Assembly: GCA_030636285.1 (NCBI GenBank)
Contig: DAOVXE010000050.1
Coordinates: 1 to 6,021 of the forward strand
Reading direction: 5' to 3'
Length of the DNA: 6,021 nt
Source: Candidatus Falkowiibacteriota bacterium
GTDB lineage: Bacteria > Patescibacteria > ABY1 > BM507 > UBA12075
Position numbers and translations under genes: made by a program. Under the pieces are notes generated by a model, which was given only the letters and a program-made list of their open reading frames with translations, did not search any database and had not been told where the DNA came from. Positions 4,039 through 6,021 of the stretch are shown piece after piece. How positions within the stretch are numbered: position 1 is the first letter of the stretch; every line of letters begins with the position of its first letter.

Positions 4039-5250
4039 CTAATTTTTAATTACTTTTAAAAACTGCCTTTTCCCTCTCTGAATTAATTTTTCTTTAGTAA
4101 TGTTTATTTCCTGCTTGTCGTCATTAATAACCTTGCCGTCAACTTTAATGCCACCCTGCTTAATAAGCCGCCTGGCCTCGCCTTTACTGCCAGCCAAGCC
4201 AACTTCAACCAAAAGCTCAACAATATTTATACTTTCAACTTTTAACTTTCTACTTTCAACTTCGTCAGGGATATCTTTCTTCTGCACTGTCTTCACAAAA
4301 TGCGCCTCAGCTTCCTCAGCCGCTTTTTTGCCCTTAATTGTCTTTACTATTTCAAAAGCCATTAATTTCTTAAATTGCATTGGATTTGCTCCGTTCTTAA
4401 TTTCCTTTTCTATATCTTTTATATCTTTCATTGGCAGACTTGTAATCAATTCCAATCCCATTGTAATCGCGTTATCAGGGTATGACATAGCCTTGCCATA
4501 CATTTCTTTTGAATTATCACCAAGATTAATGCCATTGCCTTTGGTCTTGCTCATGGTCCTACCATCAGGCGCGTCCATCATTTTGTTGGCTCTAACAAAT
4601 TTCTCCTTACCTAAATAGGCCTTGCTTAAATGCCGCCCTACCAGCATATTAAAAATCTGATCCGCGCCGCCAATTTCCATGTCAACCTCCATCGCCACCC
4701 CGTCATAACCTTGTAATAAGGGATAAATAAATTCATGCTGCTTAATTGGGTCTCCTTCCTTGATCCGCCTTTCAAACATATCGCGCTCCAGCATCCTTTG
4801 AACCGTACTGTGAGACATTAACTCTATTAAATCATTTAACCTAAGCCTGGACAGCCATTCATAATTTCTCTTAAACAACACCGGATTATTGCCTTCAAAA
4901 TCAATTAATTGCGCCGCCTGCTCTTTCCAGCCAGCCATATTTTTTTCAATCTCTTTATCGGAAAGTATGGAGCGAGTACTGTCTTTGTCCGGATCGCCGA
5001 CTTTAGCGGTATAATCCCCAACCAAAAAAATTACCTCGTGTCCTAACTGCTGCAAAATTCTTAATGCCCTGATTCCCATAGCATGGCCGACATGAAGATA
5101 AGGTCCGGTCGGGTCAAACCCCTGATAAATACGCAAACGCTCTCCGGACAAAAGCTTTTTTTTAAACGCTTCAGAGGTAGGATAAATAGCCTCAACCCCT
5201 CTGGTTAAAAATTCATCTATTAATTTATCATCAATTATAACTTTTGCCAT
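4039..5250 (-). CDS. tyrS: Tyrosyl-tRNA synthetase (class I)
   Basis: Charges tRNA-Tyr with tyrosine in the cytoplasm. From the ATG at 5250 the protein has 403 aa: HVGH (53-56) within GFDPTGPYLHVGHAMG; LVGDYTAKVGDP (76-87); the YPLLQGYD block (176-183); GGADQIFNMLVGRHL (194-208), which marks TyrRS rather than TrpRS; the KMSKS loop as RTMSKTKGN (231-239), with threonine in place of the first lysine; and a C-terminal S4 RNA-binding domain from about 341 (INIVELLVEVGLAGSKGEARRLI) to the end. A longer frame begins at a TTG at 5280, but the ATG at 5250 gives the usual family N-terminus (MAKVIIDDKLIDEFLTRG), so I chose it; neither has a clear Shine-Dalgarno. The linker before S4 contains a repeat-like insert, EVESRKLKVES (residues 330-340). 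argS follows after 5 bp, and the DUF389 gene ends 50 bp upstream, so the three are likely one operon. Confidence 0.97.
   Translation of the reverse strand: MAKVIIDDKLIDEFLTRGVEAIYPTSEAFKKKLLSGERLRIYQGFDPTGPYLHVGHAMGIRALRILQQLGHEVIFLVGDYTAKVGDPDKDSTRSILSDKEIEKNMAGWKEQAAQLIDFEGNNPVLFKRNYEWLSRLRLNDLIELMSHSTVQRMLERDMFERRIKEGDPIKQHEFIYPLLQGYDGVAMEVDMEIGGADQIFNMLVGRHLSKAYLGKEKFVRANKMMDAPDGRTMSKTKGNGINLGDNSKEMYGKAMSYPDNAITMGLELITSLPMKDIKDIEKEIKNGANPMQFKKLMAFEIVKTIKGKKAAEEAEAHFVKTVQKKDIPDEVESRKLKVESINIVELLVEVGLAGSKGEARRLIKQGGIKVDGKVINDDKQEINITKEKLIQRGKRQFLKVIKN
4231..4258 (-). repeat. Four degenerate 7-bp units inside tyrS
   Basis: Four consecutive units ACTTTCA, ACTTTTA, ACTTTCT, ACTTTCA (4231-4258), followed by a decayed fifth (ACTTCGT). 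They encode the ESRKLKVES stretch between the catalytic part and the S4 domain. On the coding strand the units resemble AGAAAGT, close to the AGAAAGC phase of the argS repeat, so the two arrays are probably related. Divergence makes slippage here less likely. Confidence 0.8.
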
Positions 5251-5300
5251 ATAGGTATTCTTACAGCTCTTGACTAACAAAGATAATTATGCTATTTTTG

Positions 5301-6021
5301 CTAATCGGCCTTTTTATTTATCTTGTTTGTCTTATTTATTTCCTTGATTTTTTTCTCCTGCTTGATTACCTTTTCCTCTTCCTTAACCTCTTCCACTGCC
5401 TGGCGCTTGGCTTTGTAAAATTCCATTAATGAAAAAACCAAAAGGCAGGCAAGCATTATGCCCATAATATTCAGAAAAAAGGATCCAAACACATTCCTTA
5501 ATATCTCCCATTCAGCGTGCGCCAAAGCCAGGCCGATGGCGGTTAAGGGCGGGATCAAAGTGACGGTTACCGCCACCCCGGGCAGAGTGTCGTTAAGGAC
5601 AGGCTTGACCCAGGCGTAGCTGGCGGCCAAACCGGCCACAATAGCTACCAGTACCGTAAACAAAGACGGCTTCATAATGAAAATCATTTCCGACTGGCTG
5701 ATTGATACATGGCTGATCAGCCCGACAACTAAAGAAACAATAAAAGCCAGGACCAAAGCAGTGAGTAAAACGCGAAGCGAGCGGATGATCACCCGCTTCT
5801 CATTAATTACTATGCCCAGAGACAGGGCCAGGATAGGAGAAAGCAATGGTGTAACCAGCATGCCGCCGATCACCAGGATGATATTGGCTGATAATATGCC
5901 CATAGCCACGATTATGGTGGACATTACCACAAGAAAATAAAAATCCGCGCTAGGAGCGCTAGCGTCAATAACCTTAGTGCAGAATTTATTCCGGTTATAT
6001 TGGTTGATTTTAAATAGGTTT
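5301..6021 (-). CDS. DUF389-family integral membrane protein (5' end beyond the window)
   Basis: The frame stays open from the TAG at 5301-5303 to the right edge, giving 239 visible residues and no start. The GTG at 5930 is an internal valine codon: upstream codons read KVIDASAPSADFYFLVV and complete the first membrane helix. About six hydrophobic segments lie near visible residues 27-43, 45-70, 78-102, 118-137, 146-167 and 177-201. The conserved DUF389 feature is IGGMLVTPLLSPI (51-63), followed by LALSLG. The tail (203-239) is a lysine/glutamate-rich, probably coiled-coil segment ending in NKTNKINKKAD, written by a 9-bp repeat. The family is widespread and its molecular function is, to my knowledge, not established; transport or membrane stress roles would be guesses. 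It is first of a likely DUF389-tyrS-argS operon, but no functional link with the synthetases is apparent. Confidence 0.85.
   Translation of the reverse strand, partial: NLFKINQYNRNKFCTKVIDASAPSADFYFLVVMSTIIVAMGILSANIILVIGGMLVTPLLSPILALSLGIVINEKRVIIRSLRVLLTALVLAFIVSLVVGLISHVSISQSEMIFIMKPSLFTVLVAIVAGLAASYAWVKPVLNDTLPGVAVTVTLIPPLTAIGLALAHAEWEILRNVFGSFFLNIMGIMLACLLVFSLMEFYKAKRQAVEEVKEEEKVIKQEKKIKEINKTNKINKKAD
5314..5340 (-). repeat. Three 9-bp units in the DUF389 gene tail
   Basis: TTATTTATC, TTGTTTGTC, TTATTTATT in tandem (5314-5340). They encode the NKTNKIN run at the extreme C-terminus. As the period is a multiple of three, copy changes keep the frame and only lengthen the tail. Confidence 0.75.

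Noticed and set aside
5251..5280. N-terminal extension of TyrRS from a TTG at 5280.
   Set aside because: The extra ten residues do not resemble the family and the ATG at 5250 gives the standard N-terminus.

Overview
The window looks like part of a small, AT-rich bacterial genome, most plausibly a Candidate Phyla Radiation (Patescibacteria) member or a similar uncultured lineage. This is an inference. It rests on a single-chain archaeal/eukaryal-type glycyl-tRNA synthetase, a tight tyrS-argS pair with little or no Shine-Dalgarno signal, a tRNA-like gene without encoded CCA, and short dispersed repeats read in frame inside essential genes.

Layout. (1) 1-568, plus strand: the probable tail of an upstream gene, then two small unrecognised genes (79 and 64 aa; the second a four-cysteine zinc ribbon), each with a strong AGGAGG ribosome binding site. 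Each gene ends in a copy of the same ~35 bp repeat that folds into a hairpin. The pair is closed by a strong rho-independent terminator. (2) 577-1944, minus strand: glyS. (3) 1945-2290: the only long stretch without a protein gene. It is packed with RNA signals on the plus strand: a near-consensus promoter, a ~75 nt small RNA with its own terminator, a second extended -10 promoter, an 85 nt tRNA-like gene, and a terminator shared with the convergent argS. (4) 2291-6021, minus strand: a DUF389-family membrane protein (running off the right edge), then tyrS, then argS, in that transcriptional order and closely spaced.

The most interesting part is 2002-2286. The tRNA-like RNA has a complete cloverleaf, but of non-standard type. 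It has an 8-bp acceptor stem with a 4-bp T stem, a 6-bp D stem with a 4-nt loop, a long variable arm, and no U8/A14. Its 7-nt anticodon loop reads GCG, nominally the Arg codon CGC. This architecture recalls selenocysteine tRNA and the reported 8/4 'allo-tRNAs', but the anticodon and discriminator fit neither Sec nor Ser. The small RNA just upstream begins, at its predicted +1, with 13 nt perfectly complementary to the anticodon arm of that tRNA-like RNA, covering the whole loop. A non-canonical tRNA paired with a dedicated antisense RNA is the candidate undescribed system here. Its function is unknown.

The three synthetases charge tRNAs with Gly, Tyr and Arg. Three of the four minus-strand genes (argS twice, tyrS, DUF389) carry short repeat-derived segments at linkers or tails. 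One of these, a 7-bp unit repeated five times inside argS, could shift the reading frame if it slipped.
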